Origin: CAWGLW01 sp963823525
GTDB lineage: Bacteria; Pseudomonadota; Gammaproteobacteria; Steroidobacterales; Steroidobacteraceae
DNA length: 64,000 nt
Direction: 5' to 3'
NCBI GenBank assembly: GCA_963823525.1
Contig: CAWGLW010000006.1
Coordinates: 992,001 to 1,056,000 of the forward strand
This document shows, piece by piece, positions 55,380-62,512 of this stretch (position 1 is its first letter; each line of letters opens with the position of its first letter). Position numbers and translations under genes: made by a program. The notes beneath the pieces are model-generated. The model did not search any database. It saw only the letters and a list, made by a program, of their open reading frames with translations, and had not been told where the DNA came from.

Positions 55380-56441
55380 ATGACAAATAAGACGAATTTC
55401 CGCCGACCCATGGAGTCGACACTGTCGATTGGCCCCCTGTTAGCGGCCCCGGCAGTTCTGAAAGCACTCGGAGCAGACGTCGGCAAGGTGCTGGCCGAAG
55501 CCGGATTCCGGCCCGGGCAGTTCGACAACCCGGAGAACGTGGTTTCGTACCACTCGATGGGCAGGCTCTTTGCACGTGGAGTGGCGCATACGGATTGCGA
55601 GCACCTTGGGTTGCTTGTGGGCATGAAAGGAGGACTGAATTCACTTGGACTCGTGGGGCAGCTTGTCAAATACTCCGAGAACGTGGGGTCGGCGCTGCGC
55701 AGCCTTGAGCGACACTTTCACCTGCGGGTCCGCGGCGCATCGTTGATGCTCGAGGTAGATGAGCACTTCGCAAAGATGGGGCACGTCGTGCACTGCCGGG
55801 TTGCGGCAACCGACCAGATCAACGACGGTGCACTCGCCGAGGTGTTCAACGTCCTGCGGGCCTTGTGTGGATCGGCATGGAAACCGACCGAAGTTCACCT
55901 CACGCGCCGGATGCCTGCTGACGTTCGCCCGTTTAAGAAATTCTTCAAGGTGCCATTGCGCTTTGATGCCGATTGCCATGCTGTCGTCTTCTCCGCCGAC
56001 TGGTTGGGTCGACCCCTGCCAGCACTGGACACGGAACTGCGCGACTTGATGACCAAGGAGATCAGGAGGCTCGAGCACGTTCACGGCGACGATTTCCCGG
56101 AACAGATTCGCAGCGTACTTCGCTCTTCGATAGCCACCGGCGAGGTCTCAGCAGGAAACATTGCCGCACTTTTTTCAATCCAGCCTCGGACGCTCGCGCG
56201 CCGCCTTGCGAGCGCCGGAACCGGGTTCAGGGAACTTCTCGATGAAACTCGCTTCGCGGCTGCCAGACAGATGCTCGAAGACACCTCGCTCAATATCAAC
56301 CAGATCGCCGCAGGGCTTGGTTACGCCCGCTCGAGCGTGTTCATCCGATCCTTCCGGAGATGGAGCAGCCATACGCCGGCTGCATGGCGAGCGCAGCACG
56401 ATCGCGCCGAATCGGCGCCGACCGGTCCCCCGGCTCAGTGA
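55380..56441 (+). CDS. AraC-family transcriptional regulator
   Basis: 353 residues from ATG 55380 (ATG 55410 also possible; neither has a strong ribosome site). N-terminal ~200 residues are the arabinose-binding-type sensor (PF12625-like: 'VVSYHSMGRLFARGVAHTDCEHLGLLVG' region). HTH_18 at ~260-345: 'IQPRTLARRLASAGTGFRELLDETR' and 'INQIAAGLGYARSSVFIRSFRRW'. It is divergent from the DszB-like gene with a 186-bp gap, so it probably controls that gene in response to its substrate (inference). Confidence 0.9.
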   Translation: MTNKTNFRRPMESTLSIGPLLAAPAVLKALGADVGKVLAEAGFRPGQFDNPENVVSYHSMGRLFARGVAHTDCEHLGLLVGMKGGLNSLGLVGQLVKYSENVGSALRSLERHFHLRVRGASLMLEVDEHFAKMGHVVHCRVAATDQINDGALAEVFNVLRALCGSAWKPTEVHLTRRMPADVRPFKKFFKVPLRFDADCHAVVFSADWLGRPLPALDTELRDLMTKEIRRLEHVHGDDFPEQIRSVLRSSIATGEVSAGNIAALFSIQPRTLARRLASAGTGFRELLDETRFAAARQMLEDTSLNINQIAAGLGYARSSVFIRSFRRWSSHTPAAWRAQHDRAESAPTGPPAQ

Positions 56442-56564
56442 CACATCGGCTGGCCAGATAATGGCAACCGTGCCGCTCCACCCCGGGGACCCGAAAGGCC
56501 GCTTTAAGGGGGGGCACAGCGGGGCCCCGGTTTATCGGGTGCGCCTGGCGTCTGCAGCGGAAAC

Positions 56565-56638
56565 TGGAGCGGGTGATGGGAAGCGAACCCACGTTAGCAG
56601 CTTGGGAAGCTGCCATTCTACCATTGAACTACACCCGC
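56565..56638 (-). tRNA. tRNA-Gly(CCC), copy 1, with aberrant T-loop
   Basis: 74 nt including encoded CCA. Acceptor GCGGGTG/CACCCGC, anticodon CCC in loop TTCCCAA on a perfect GCAGC/GCTGC stem. It differs from copy 2 (62154-62227) at three places: a G-T wobble in the D-stem, the next base, and position 58, which is C in the T-loop TTCGCTT instead of the near-universal A58. A promoter -10 box TAGAAT (56651-56656) stands 12 bases upstream. Position 58 change makes it a doubtful functional tRNA. Confidence 0.88.
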
Positions 56639-56650
56639 TCGCCGTTGCAA

Positions 56651-56656
56651 ATTCTA
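56651..56656 (-). promoter_or_regulatory. -10 box of tRNA-Gly copy 1
   Basis: TAGAAT on the minus strand, 12 bases before the tRNA start, identical in sequence and spacing to that of copy 2. No convincing -35 box is seen at 16-18 bases, so the promoter may be weak or of different type. Confidence 0.5.
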
Positions 56657-56694
56657 GGCAGATTCGACAACACCGGCACCTTTCCCCCTTTCCC

Positions 56695-56784
56695 GTCGAA
56701 TGCGACAAGGATCCGGACAGCACCGCGTGGCAACGTTTCCTCGCGTGGCTCGTCCAGGTCCTGCCGGTGGAGCAGCAGCTCTAG
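56695..56784 (+). pseudogene. 3' remnant of a PLD-family gene
   Basis: Reading frame ending at the TAG at 56782 gives 'DPDSTAWQRFLAWLVQVLP' then 'VEQQL'. The pattern (Asp-Pro-x3-x-Trp-x-Arg-x-hydrophobic, then a Leu-Pro-(V/I)-Glu ending) is the C-terminal tail of ClsC/YmdC-like phospholipase D proteins. No HKD motif or start remains between here and the tRNA. It lies 254 bp before an intact PLD gene and may be the end of a partly deleted relative. Confidence 0.55.
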
Positions 56785-57038
56785 ACCGTCGCGGCCGGCC
56801 ATGAGGGCGCTTTTACCTGGGTGCTGGTGCCGACGCCGCTCTCCGACATCGCCGATGGCTGGATCGCAAGTGCTTTCGACCTCCGTTCGCCTCTGGGCGC
56901 ACTGGCCGGCCGAGTCGCGGTGCGCCGCAGTTCTGCGAGGAGACTTCGCTTGCGAGACCAGGTAAGCCGGAGGCGGTATATTGAGGCACTGCCACCAGCC
57001 TTGCGTTCAGTCCTTACTGAGTGCAGCGGGAGCGACCG

Positions 57039-58592
57039 ATGCGTTTGACCCACAGCTCTTCAGCCGTGATCCTACTTGGGCTGCTGGTGGCCGGCTGCGT
57101 GTCCGCGCCTGGGACGCGACCCGATCGCCCGGCGGCGCAGGCGGCGCTGCCGCCGGCACCCGGCGGTGTGCTCCGCGACATCGAGGCGGGTATCGCGGCG
57201 ACCCAGGGGGACGGGATCTCGGGCTTCCACTTGCTCGACCGCAATGAGGACGGCCTGCAATGGCGGATCCGGCTGATCGGTAGCGCCCAACAGTCGATCG
57301 ATCTGCAGTACTACCTCTGGTACGGCGACGCGGCCGGCCGGATCCTGACCAAGCACGTCGTCGATGCCGCGAACCGCGGCGTGCGCGTGCGGATCCTGGT
57401 CGATGACATCAACACCATGATCAGCGACGCGGCGACGGTGCTGCAGCGCGACAACCGGGCGGCCATCGTCGATGCCCACCCCAACATCGAGCTGAGGCTG
57501 TTCAACCCCTGGAAGAACCGCTCGATCTCGAGCCGGATCGGCGAGATGGTGACCGATCTCGACCGTCTCAATCAGCGCATGCACAACAAGGCGCTGATCG
57601 TGGACAACCGCGCGGTGATCCTCGGCGGGCGCAACATCGGCGACGACTACATGGGCCTGCACGCCGCATTCAACTTCCACGACCTCGACGTGCTGGGCAT
57701 CGGGCCGGTCGCACGACAGGCATCGGCCGTGTTCGACTCATTCTGGAACAGCGCATGGGTCGTGTCCGTCGCGGCGCTCGGGATCGAGACCACGCAGGCC
57801 GAGCGAGAGGCGCTGCGGGACCAGATCCTCGCGGAGCTGTCCGCGTTGCCGTCACTCGAGCGCTTCCCGCTCGAGTGGCAGGACCCCCGCCCGGCGCTGC
57901 AGGAGTTGCGCGAGCAGCTGCACCACGGAACCAGCCAGGTGTACTCGGACGTACCGACGGACACCGAGCTGCGTCACGAGATGCTCGAGGTCTTCTTCGG
58001 TTTCGTATCGACGGCCCAGCGCGAACTGCTGGTCACGAATGCCTACATCATCCCCAGGGAGCGCGGCATCGAGAAGATGGCGGAACTCGCGCGACGCGGC
58101 GTCAAGATCCGTGTGCTGACCAACTCGCTCGCTTCCCACGACGTACCCGCGGTCAACAGCCACTACAAGCAGTGGCGAAAGCCGCTGCTCGAGTCCGGCG
58201 TGCAGCTCTACGAGATCCGCCAGGACGCGGCGATCCAGGCGGAGGTGGCCGACACCCCGCCGACGAAAGCCGGGTTCATGGGGCTGCACGTCAAGGCGGT
58301 GGTCGTGGACCGCCAGCGAGCCTACATCGGCTCGATGAACCTCGATCCTCGCTCGGCCAACATCAATTCCGAGATGGGGGGGATCATCGAGAGCCCCGCG
58401 CTCGCGGAACAGCTGGCGAGCCTGATGGAGCGCGGCATGCGCCCGGAGAACAGCTGGAACGTCCAGTTCGCCGACGACGGCAGCCTGCGCTGGGTGTCGG
58501 GAGACGAGGTGCTGACGAGGCAACCGGCCCGCAACCAGTGGCAACGGGTTCAGGACGTGATCTTCATGCTGTTCCCGAGCGACCAGTACTGA
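57039..58592 (+). CDS. Phospholipase D-family lipoprotein (ClsC/YmdC-like)
   Basis: 517 residues from ATG 57039, after GGGAG; an earlier in-frame start adds 6 codons. Lipobox 'LLVAGC' puts a lipidated Cys at 20. Two HKD motifs: 'HNKALIVDNRAVILGGRN' (first) and 'HVKAVVVDRQRAYIGSMN' (second), so it is catalytically complete. Family members make cardiolipin or transfer phosphatidyl groups; a lipidated form would sit in the envelope. It is 24 bp upstream of an LssY_C gene and probably cotranscribed with it. Confidence 0.9.
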   Translation: MRLTHSSSAVILLGLLVAGCVSAPGTRPDRPAAQAALPPAPGGVLRDIEAGIAATQGDGISGFHLLDRNEDGLQWRIRLIGSAQQSIDLQYYLWYGDAAGRILTKHVVDAANRGVRVRILVDDINTMISDAATVLQRDNRAAIVDAHPNIELRLFNPWKNRSISSRIGEMVTDLDRLNQRMHNKALIVDNRAVILGGRNIGDDYMGLHAAFNFHDLDVLGIGPVARQASAVFDSFWNSAWVVSVAALGIETTQAEREALRDQILAELSALPSLERFPLEWQDPRPALQELREQLHHGTSQVYSDVPTDTELRHEMLEVFFGFVSTAQRELLVTNAYIIPRERGIEKMAELARRGVKIRVLTNSLASHDVPAVNSHYKQWRKPLLESGVQLYEIRQDAAIQAEVADTPPTKAGFMGLHVKAVVVDRQRAYIGSMNLDPRSANINSEMGGIIESPALAEQLASLMERGMRPENSWNVQFADDGSLRWVSGDEVLTRQPARNQWQRVQDVIFMLFPSDQY

Positions 58593-58616
58593 GCGATGGA
58601 ATGGGGAGGTCGGGCC

Positions 58617-59918
58617 ATGTGCCACCCTTGCTTCGGAACCGCCGCGGTGCTGGTCGCCGTCACCGCACTGCTCGGGGGGTCGGCTTCCGCTGGCGACATC
58701 GTTGGCACCGAACCCGGCTACCGAGAGCGGCTTCAGACCGCAACGGCGGGGCGTGTCACGGTCTCCGCCTCGGCGCTCTCTGCGGAGGAAGGCAATGTTG
58801 CCTACGGAGTCCCGCTGGCTGAAGCGGGCATCCAGCCCGTATGGGTCGTGGTCGAGAACCGCGAAGAGGCGCCCTACTGGTTGATGTTTCCGGGGCTCGA
58901 TCCGAACTTCTTCCCGGCCTCGGAGGCCGCCGAGGCCATGGCCGCGAAAGGCGATGCCCGCAGCCTGGCGGAACTGGAAGCCCGGTTCCAGCGTCTGGCG
59001 TTCCAGAATCCCGTGCCGCCGGGTGCCAGCGTCTCGGGCTTCGTCCTCACCAACCTGCACGAAGGCGTGAAGCTGATCCAGCTCGACCTGTTTTCCGACC
59101 GGCGCGGACACACTTTCTCCTTCATCGCGCCGGTGCCGGGCCTGCGCACCGACTACCTGGAGAGCGCGGTCTTCCGGCTGGAGTCGTTGAAGTCCGGACA
59201 GCGCATCGATTTCACCGACGACGCGGCGTTCGTTGCGGCGCTCGAGGCGCTGCCCTGCTGCGTGACCAACAAGGACGGCTCGAAGAATGGCGACCCGCTG
59301 AACCTGGTGATCATCGGCGGCGTCAAGGACGCATTCCCGGCGCTGGTGCGCAGGGGCTGGACCCCCACCGAGGTGACCTGGCGCGGATCCGTCCTGCGCA
59401 TGGTGAGCTCGGCCCTGTCCCGTGAGCGCTACCCCTATGCGCCGATCAGCAATCTCTACCTGTTCGGCCGGTCGCAGGACATCGCGTTCCAGAAGGCCCG
59501 CGACAACATCCACCAGCGCAACCACCTGAGGCTCTGGCGCAGCAACATGAACTTTCGCGGCAAGCCCTTGTGGGTGGGCCAGATCAGCCGGGACATCGGC
59601 AGCCGCATGACCATACATTCGCCGACGCTGACCACGCACAAGATCGACCCTGACGTCGACGAGGCGGCCCGTGCGCTCATGGAAGACCTGGTCTACTCTC
59701 AAGCCCTGCGCGCCATCGGCCTCGTGGGCGGCGTGGGCAGCTGCACCAGGCAGCAGCCCTGCGAGAACCTGACGACCGACCCGTACTACACCAACGGGCT
59801 GCGGCACGTGTTCCTGTTCGACAGCGAGCCGACCTCTCTGACTGACATCGAGATCCTGCCCTGGCGAGTCCCCGGAAGCGGTGTGATCGACCAGGCCGTC
59901 CGGGAGCAGCGGCCATGA
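58617..59918 (+). CDS. Exported LssY_C-domain protein
   Basis: 433 residues. I chose ATG 58617 because GGGGAGG is seven bases before it; ATG 58596 has none. Signal peptide ~1-25 ('AVLVAVTALLGGSASAG'). 'DPLNLVIIGG', 'ALVRRGWTPTE', 'APISNLYLFGRSQDIAFQKA' and 'RNHLRLWRSN' match the LssY C-terminal domain, found in PAP2-like membrane proteins and as soluble proteins; its activity is unknown. Neighbouring PLD gene suggests envelope lipid metabolism. Its stop overlaps the next gene start by 4 bp (ATGA). Confidence 0.85.
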   Translation: MCHPCFGTAAVLVAVTALLGGSASAGDIVGTEPGYRERLQTATAGRVTVSASALSAEEGNVAYGVPLAEAGIQPVWVVVENREEAPYWLMFPGLDPNFFPASEAAEAMAAKGDARSLAELEARFQRLAFQNPVPPGASVSGFVLTNLHEGVKLIQLDLFSDRRGHTFSFIAPVPGLRTDYLESAVFRLESLKSGQRIDFTDDAAFVAALEALPCCVTNKDGSKNGDPLNLVIIGGVKDAFPALVRRGWTPTEVTWRGSVLRMVSSALSRERYPYAPISNLYLFGRSQDIAFQKARDNIHQRNHLRLWRSNMNFRGKPLWVGQISRDIGSRMTIHSPTLTTHKIDPDVDEAARALMEDLVYSQALRAIGLVGGVGSCTRQQPCENLTTDPYYTNGLRHVFLFDSEPTSLTDIEILPWRVPGSGVIDQAVREQRP

Positions 59919-60512
59919 CGCGGTCCGGGCACCGAGCGCCTGGCGCAGCTCGACTCGCCTGCCTCACCGTCGTGCTGCTCGCTCTCAGTGGCTGCGCCAC
60001 ATGGCAGGCGCCGCGGCTATCGCCGGACGCTCGCAATGGAGCACAGTTCGCAGCAACTGTTCGGTCGGCCGCCCGATCTGCTGGTCAGCAAGACGGCACA
60101 GGCCGGCGCGCCGGCGAACTGGCTGCGCGTATGGCGTGCGCCGATCAGTTACCGGGGTCGGGCAGTGTTCGTGGTGCAGGCAGGACGGCCGGTGGGTGGA
60201 CGATTCTCGGCGCCGGATGACCAGCCCGTGAAACTGCATTCCGACGTCGACGAAGCGCGGAATCTGCTGATCCACGACTTCATGTATTCGGGCGGACTCG
60301 AGTCGTTGGCGTTCGCGGACGGCGTGGGCGCCGTGCCGCAGACGCAACCGCGACCGACGGACGACGGCAGCAGCTACTTCACCGACGGGCTGCGGGCCGT
60401 GCTCTTCCTCGGCACGCGGCCTCTGGCGTTCTCCGACGTGGAAATGCTCGACTGGGAGGCGATTCCGCTGCGGACGGCAACCGAGGCGGCGAATGCGGAC
60501 AGCAACGAGTGA
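59915..60512 (+). pseudogene. LssY_C-like lipoprotein, frame break
   Basis: The start (ATG 59915, 4-bp overlap with the previous stop) encodes a lipoprotein leader with 'LALSGCA' (Cys ~28). Family resemblance then continues in the next frame from about 60035: 'QLFGRPPDLLVSKT', 'NWLRVWRAPISY', 'DVDEARNLLIHDFMYSG', 'DGLRAVLFLG'. One extra base between the two parts would explain it. Joined length would be ~199 residues, a short relative of the upstream protein (shared 'LFGR', 'LRVWR', 'DVDEA'). Either decay or an indel. Confidence 0.65.
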
Positions 60513-60539
60513 GCGGGGTCGTCCGAGAAGCGTTTCTGG

Positions 60540-60957
60540 AGTGGTCGACCGAGCGCGAGACAGGAACGATGTCAACATTCGGCCAAGTCTCGTATTACAG
60601 AGTCACCGCCTGCCCATTCTTCCGGACCTGACTCCTATACTCGGCTAGGGCATCTCGTACGCTCTGCAAGACCTGAGTCGGGCTTTTCCCCTCGATGTGC
60701 TTTCCATAATGAAGTACAACCATGACGTCCAGGTCCGCCTTTCCTCGTAGCGCCGTATACCGAGGTATTGAGCCGGTGCTAAATGCCTCCAAGATCGTGA
60801 AGTGATTTGAGAGGAGCGCAACAATTCGGTCGCGTCGAGCATTAGCCGTCTCGCGATGGTCACCACCGAGGTTTATTGCCTCGAAGAATTGATCAAAGGC
60901 GGTCTGAATTGTGTAGGCCATCGCAGGTGGAAGCTCGGCTATCGGAAGTGCTGACAA
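60540..60957 (-). pseudogene. CD-NTase (CBASS-type cyclase) remnant with nonsense codon
   Basis: 120 codons from ATG 60957 then TAA at 60595-60597. The nucleotidyltransferase signature is present: 'FSTGSIPRYTALRGKADLDVMVVL' region (Gly-Ser loop and Asp-x-Asp). After the TAA the same frame continues 'YETWPNVDIVPVSRSVD', which contains the third catalytic Asp ('VDIVP'), then loses resemblance near 60550. SMODS-type cyclases are ~300-400 residues, so the 3' half is also gone. No effector or Cap2/Cap3 partner remains nearby. It is an inactivated defence gene, by inference. Confidence 0.7.
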
Positions 60958-61201
60958 TACTAGCTAAGCTCGCCGTGGCTGGCGCCGTTTGCCAGACGCG
61001 GTCGTTAGGACGCGATGTTGCGTTGTTGGCAACGCGTCTGTCCAGATACCTATGCACCACTCCCACGTCCTAATCTTTCATATCTCCGGCTGTAGGGTGA
61101 TTGCTGACGAGATTCCGCAGTGGACAGTCAGCGAGTGCTTGGAGTGGTAGAGATTCGGCACTGGTCGACGATGATTCCACCGTGGATTGGCCAACAGGCG
61201 A
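60958..61201. other. Intergenic stretch beside CD-NTase remnant
   Basis: About 240 bases with no plausible gene, remnant or RNA that I can identify. A small CGTTG/CAACG inverted pair lies near 61022-61035. A GTTAGGA heptamer near 61006 superficially resembles an integron attC core but has no partner. Confidence 0.35.
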
Positions 61202-61429
61202 TTAGGTGGACTTGGGTTGGTAACGCCGCCATAGAACAGTCAGGTATCGGCTTGCTTGCTTGGTGGTTATCGTCTCAAGCCCCGGCATGTCATCGAACAG
61301 GGTCAGCGCGACATCGGCGAACTGAGCACGATCAAGTGCTGACCCGAAGTGGTCGGCGATCACCTCAACTAGGCGATTGAGCTCGTCGTCATTCAGCGCT
61401 GCAAACGAACGATGAGCGGTGGAGTCCAT
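61202..61429 (-). CDS. Small hypothetical protein
   Basis: 75 residues from ATG 61429; further upstream codons run into a palindrome. Acidic, helical: 'LNDDELNRLVEVIADHFGSALD' and 'ITTKQASRYLTVLWRRYQP'. No family recognised. Divergent from the 74-codon gene at 61516, sharing an 86-base control region with two perfect palindromes, which suggests co-regulation of the two. Confidence 0.5.
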   Translation of the reverse strand: MDSTAHRSFAALNDDELNRLVEVIADHFGSALDRAQFADVALTLFDDMPGLETITTKQASRYLTVLWRRYQPKST

Positions 61430-61447
61430 GAGTCCACCATCCGGGCA

Positions 61448-61471
61448 ATGCCGTTGCCCTGGCAACGGCAT
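61448..61471. repeat. Perfect 11-bp-arm palindrome in divergent promoter region
   Basis: ATGCCGTTGCC (61448-61458) and its exact complement (61461-61471) around a 2-base 'ct'. Located between two divergent small genes, 18 bases from the minus-strand start. It could be an operator for a dimeric repressor or an RNA stem. No transposase is near. Confidence 0.65.
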
Positions 61472-61480
61472 GCAGCCGCC

Positions 61481-61506
61481 CCTCCGGGCGTAAATACGCC
61501 CGGAGG
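61481..61506 (+). promoter_or_regulatory. Hairpin that sequesters the ribosome binding site
   Basis: Twelve-base arms, CCTCCGGGCGTA (61481-61492) and TACGCCCGGAGG (61495-61506), with a 2-base loop. The right arm's GGAGG is the Shine-Dalgarno sequence for ATG 61516, nine bases away, so in mRNA the stem would bury it. The same stem read on the other strand could end the minus transcript's 5' leader. Regulation of translation is inferred. Confidence 0.6.
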
Positions 61507-61515
61507 TGCCGCATC

Positions 61516-61740
61516 ATGAGCAACTGGAATCAATTACTGGCCGTCTTAGACAAGACAATCGGGTTTCCCAACCGGATCGACTCGAACGTCAAGAAAATCC
61601 GCCAGGGTTACGACGAGAAGAAGAACGAACACGTGATCTACCTGGAGTACCGAGTTTGGGTAAAGCCAGGTGGGATGAATGTCCCGAACCCCGAGGCGCT
61701 ACGACTTCTGCGCGATCTGATGGGGTCGGGGGCTTCTTGA
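61516..61740 (+). CDS. Small hypothetical protein under hairpin control
   Basis: 74 residues from ATG 61516, with GGAGGTG upstream. 'NWNQLLAVLDKTIGF', 'RIDSNVKKIRQGYDEKKNEH' and 'VIYLEYRVWVKPGG' suggest a small alpha/beta fold with a charged turn. No family recognised; codon use is less GC-biased than in neighbours ('aaa', 'aag', 'gaa' frequent), which may indicate transfer. Confidence 0.55.
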   Translation: MSNWNQLLAVLDKTIGFPNRIDSNVKKIRQGYDEKKNEHVIYLEYRVWVKPGGMNVPNPEALRLLRDLMGSGAS

Positions 61741-62153
61741 AGCACGGTTCATTCCTCACCGTCGCTACGATCCCCTAATTCAGACAACCAGACAACGGCG
61801 ATGACCGGCCAGAAGCCTCCTCAAATGGGGTCATCAGGGGATAACTGATTCCTATGCTTTCTAGTTAAAAATGAAGCTGTTATCCCCTGCCCGCTGGAAT
61901 CATGGCTTAACCCTTCACCATCCCCCATACCAGCCGCCCCGACAACGCCATAGGGCTCAGGAACCGCTAACCAGGGACCCAAATGGAGGCCTAGCAATCA
62001 CCAAAAGTAGCGCCTGAGAAGCGTTTCTACGGGCTCTCGGCGGGGACCCATTCTTCAGCCACGTCGGGGAAGCGGTAGAGGTCGGCGGGGCCGACCTACG
62101 GGATTGCCGGCTCCCGAGCCCAGCCCGAACTGCCTGATGTCACGAGGGAAAAT
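61741..62153. other. Non-coding stretch with inverted repeats
   Basis: About 410 bases, no convincing gene. AT-richer than the surroundings. Contains an 11-bp inverted repeat (CAGGGGATAAC at 61835-61845 and complement at 61879-61889, 33-base spacer) and an 8-bp stem AGGTCGGC/GCCGACCT (62079-62097). The first may be a small mobile-element-like or hairpin element; the second lies 57 bases past the 3' end of tRNA-Gly copy 2. Confidence 0.45.
61835..61889. repeat. 11-bp inverted repeat with 33-base spacer
   Basis: CAGGGGATAAC and its exact reverse complement bracket an AT-rich spacer. It has the look of a miniature hairpin element but is very short and no target duplication is evident. Confidence 0.5.
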
Positions 62154-62227
62154 TGGAGCGGGTGATGGGAATCGAACCCACGTTAGCAGCTTGGGAAGCT
62201 GCAGTTCTACCATTGAACTACACCCGC
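62154..62227 (-). tRNA. tRNA-Gly(CCC), copy 2
   Basis: 74 nt including encoded CCA. Acceptor GCGGGTG/CACCCGC, D-stem GTTC/GAAC, anticodon CCC in TTCCCAA, stem GCAGC/GCTGC, T-loop TTCGATT with normal A58. It is structurally sound and, with its -10 box TAGAAT (62240-62245) twelve bases upstream, is probably the functional gene. It is 5.5 kb from copy 1 in the same orientation. Confidence 0.95.
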
Positions 62228-62239
62228 GTTCCGGAGCTG

Positions 62240-62245
62240 ATTCTA
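62240..62245 (-). promoter_or_regulatory. -10 box of tRNA-Gly copy 2
   Basis: TAGAAT on the minus strand, 12 bases before the tRNA 5' end, as for copy 1. A TTGATT lies about 22 bases upstream of it, too far for a normal -35 hexamer. Confidence 0.5.
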
Positions 62246-62512
62246 TGCAGGATCCAGCGGGCCGGCAAATCAACCGCACGCGCCGAACGAGAAGGACGTC
62301 CGTCATCCAACGTCCAGTGGTGACCCGCGTCGCTCGGCTCACCCATGACCGAAGTCAAGCGCATTGCCCGTCTGGTCCGGCGCCGATATCCTGTGCGCGG
62401 CATCCTGCCAGCAAGCCAGGGTCGTGGAAGATCCACCGGGGGCACCGAACAGCCGTGAATCAGTGTTCGTTTACGGGCGCCAGTCTACGTCGCAACAACT
62501 GGAAGAAACCGG

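Noticed and set aside
57852..59807. 651-codon open frame on the minus strand
   Set aside because: It lies antisense to the PLD and LssY_C genes, whose families, ribosome sites and overlaps are clear. The translated text is His/Arg/Gln-rich with no motif, typical of an antisense shadow in GC-rich DNA.
61000..61060. Possible integron attC-like site (GTTAGGA)
   Set aside because: No matching complementary core or cassette structure; a single heptamer is expected by chance.
60876..61073. 65-codon plus-strand frame opposite the CD-NTase remnant
   Set aside because: No ribosome site and no family resemblance; the minus strand carries the nucleotidyltransferase motif.
56565..62227. Complete integrative element with integrase at tRNA-Gly
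   Set aside because: No integrase, transposase or short 3'-end attachment repeat beyond the full tRNA copies was found.
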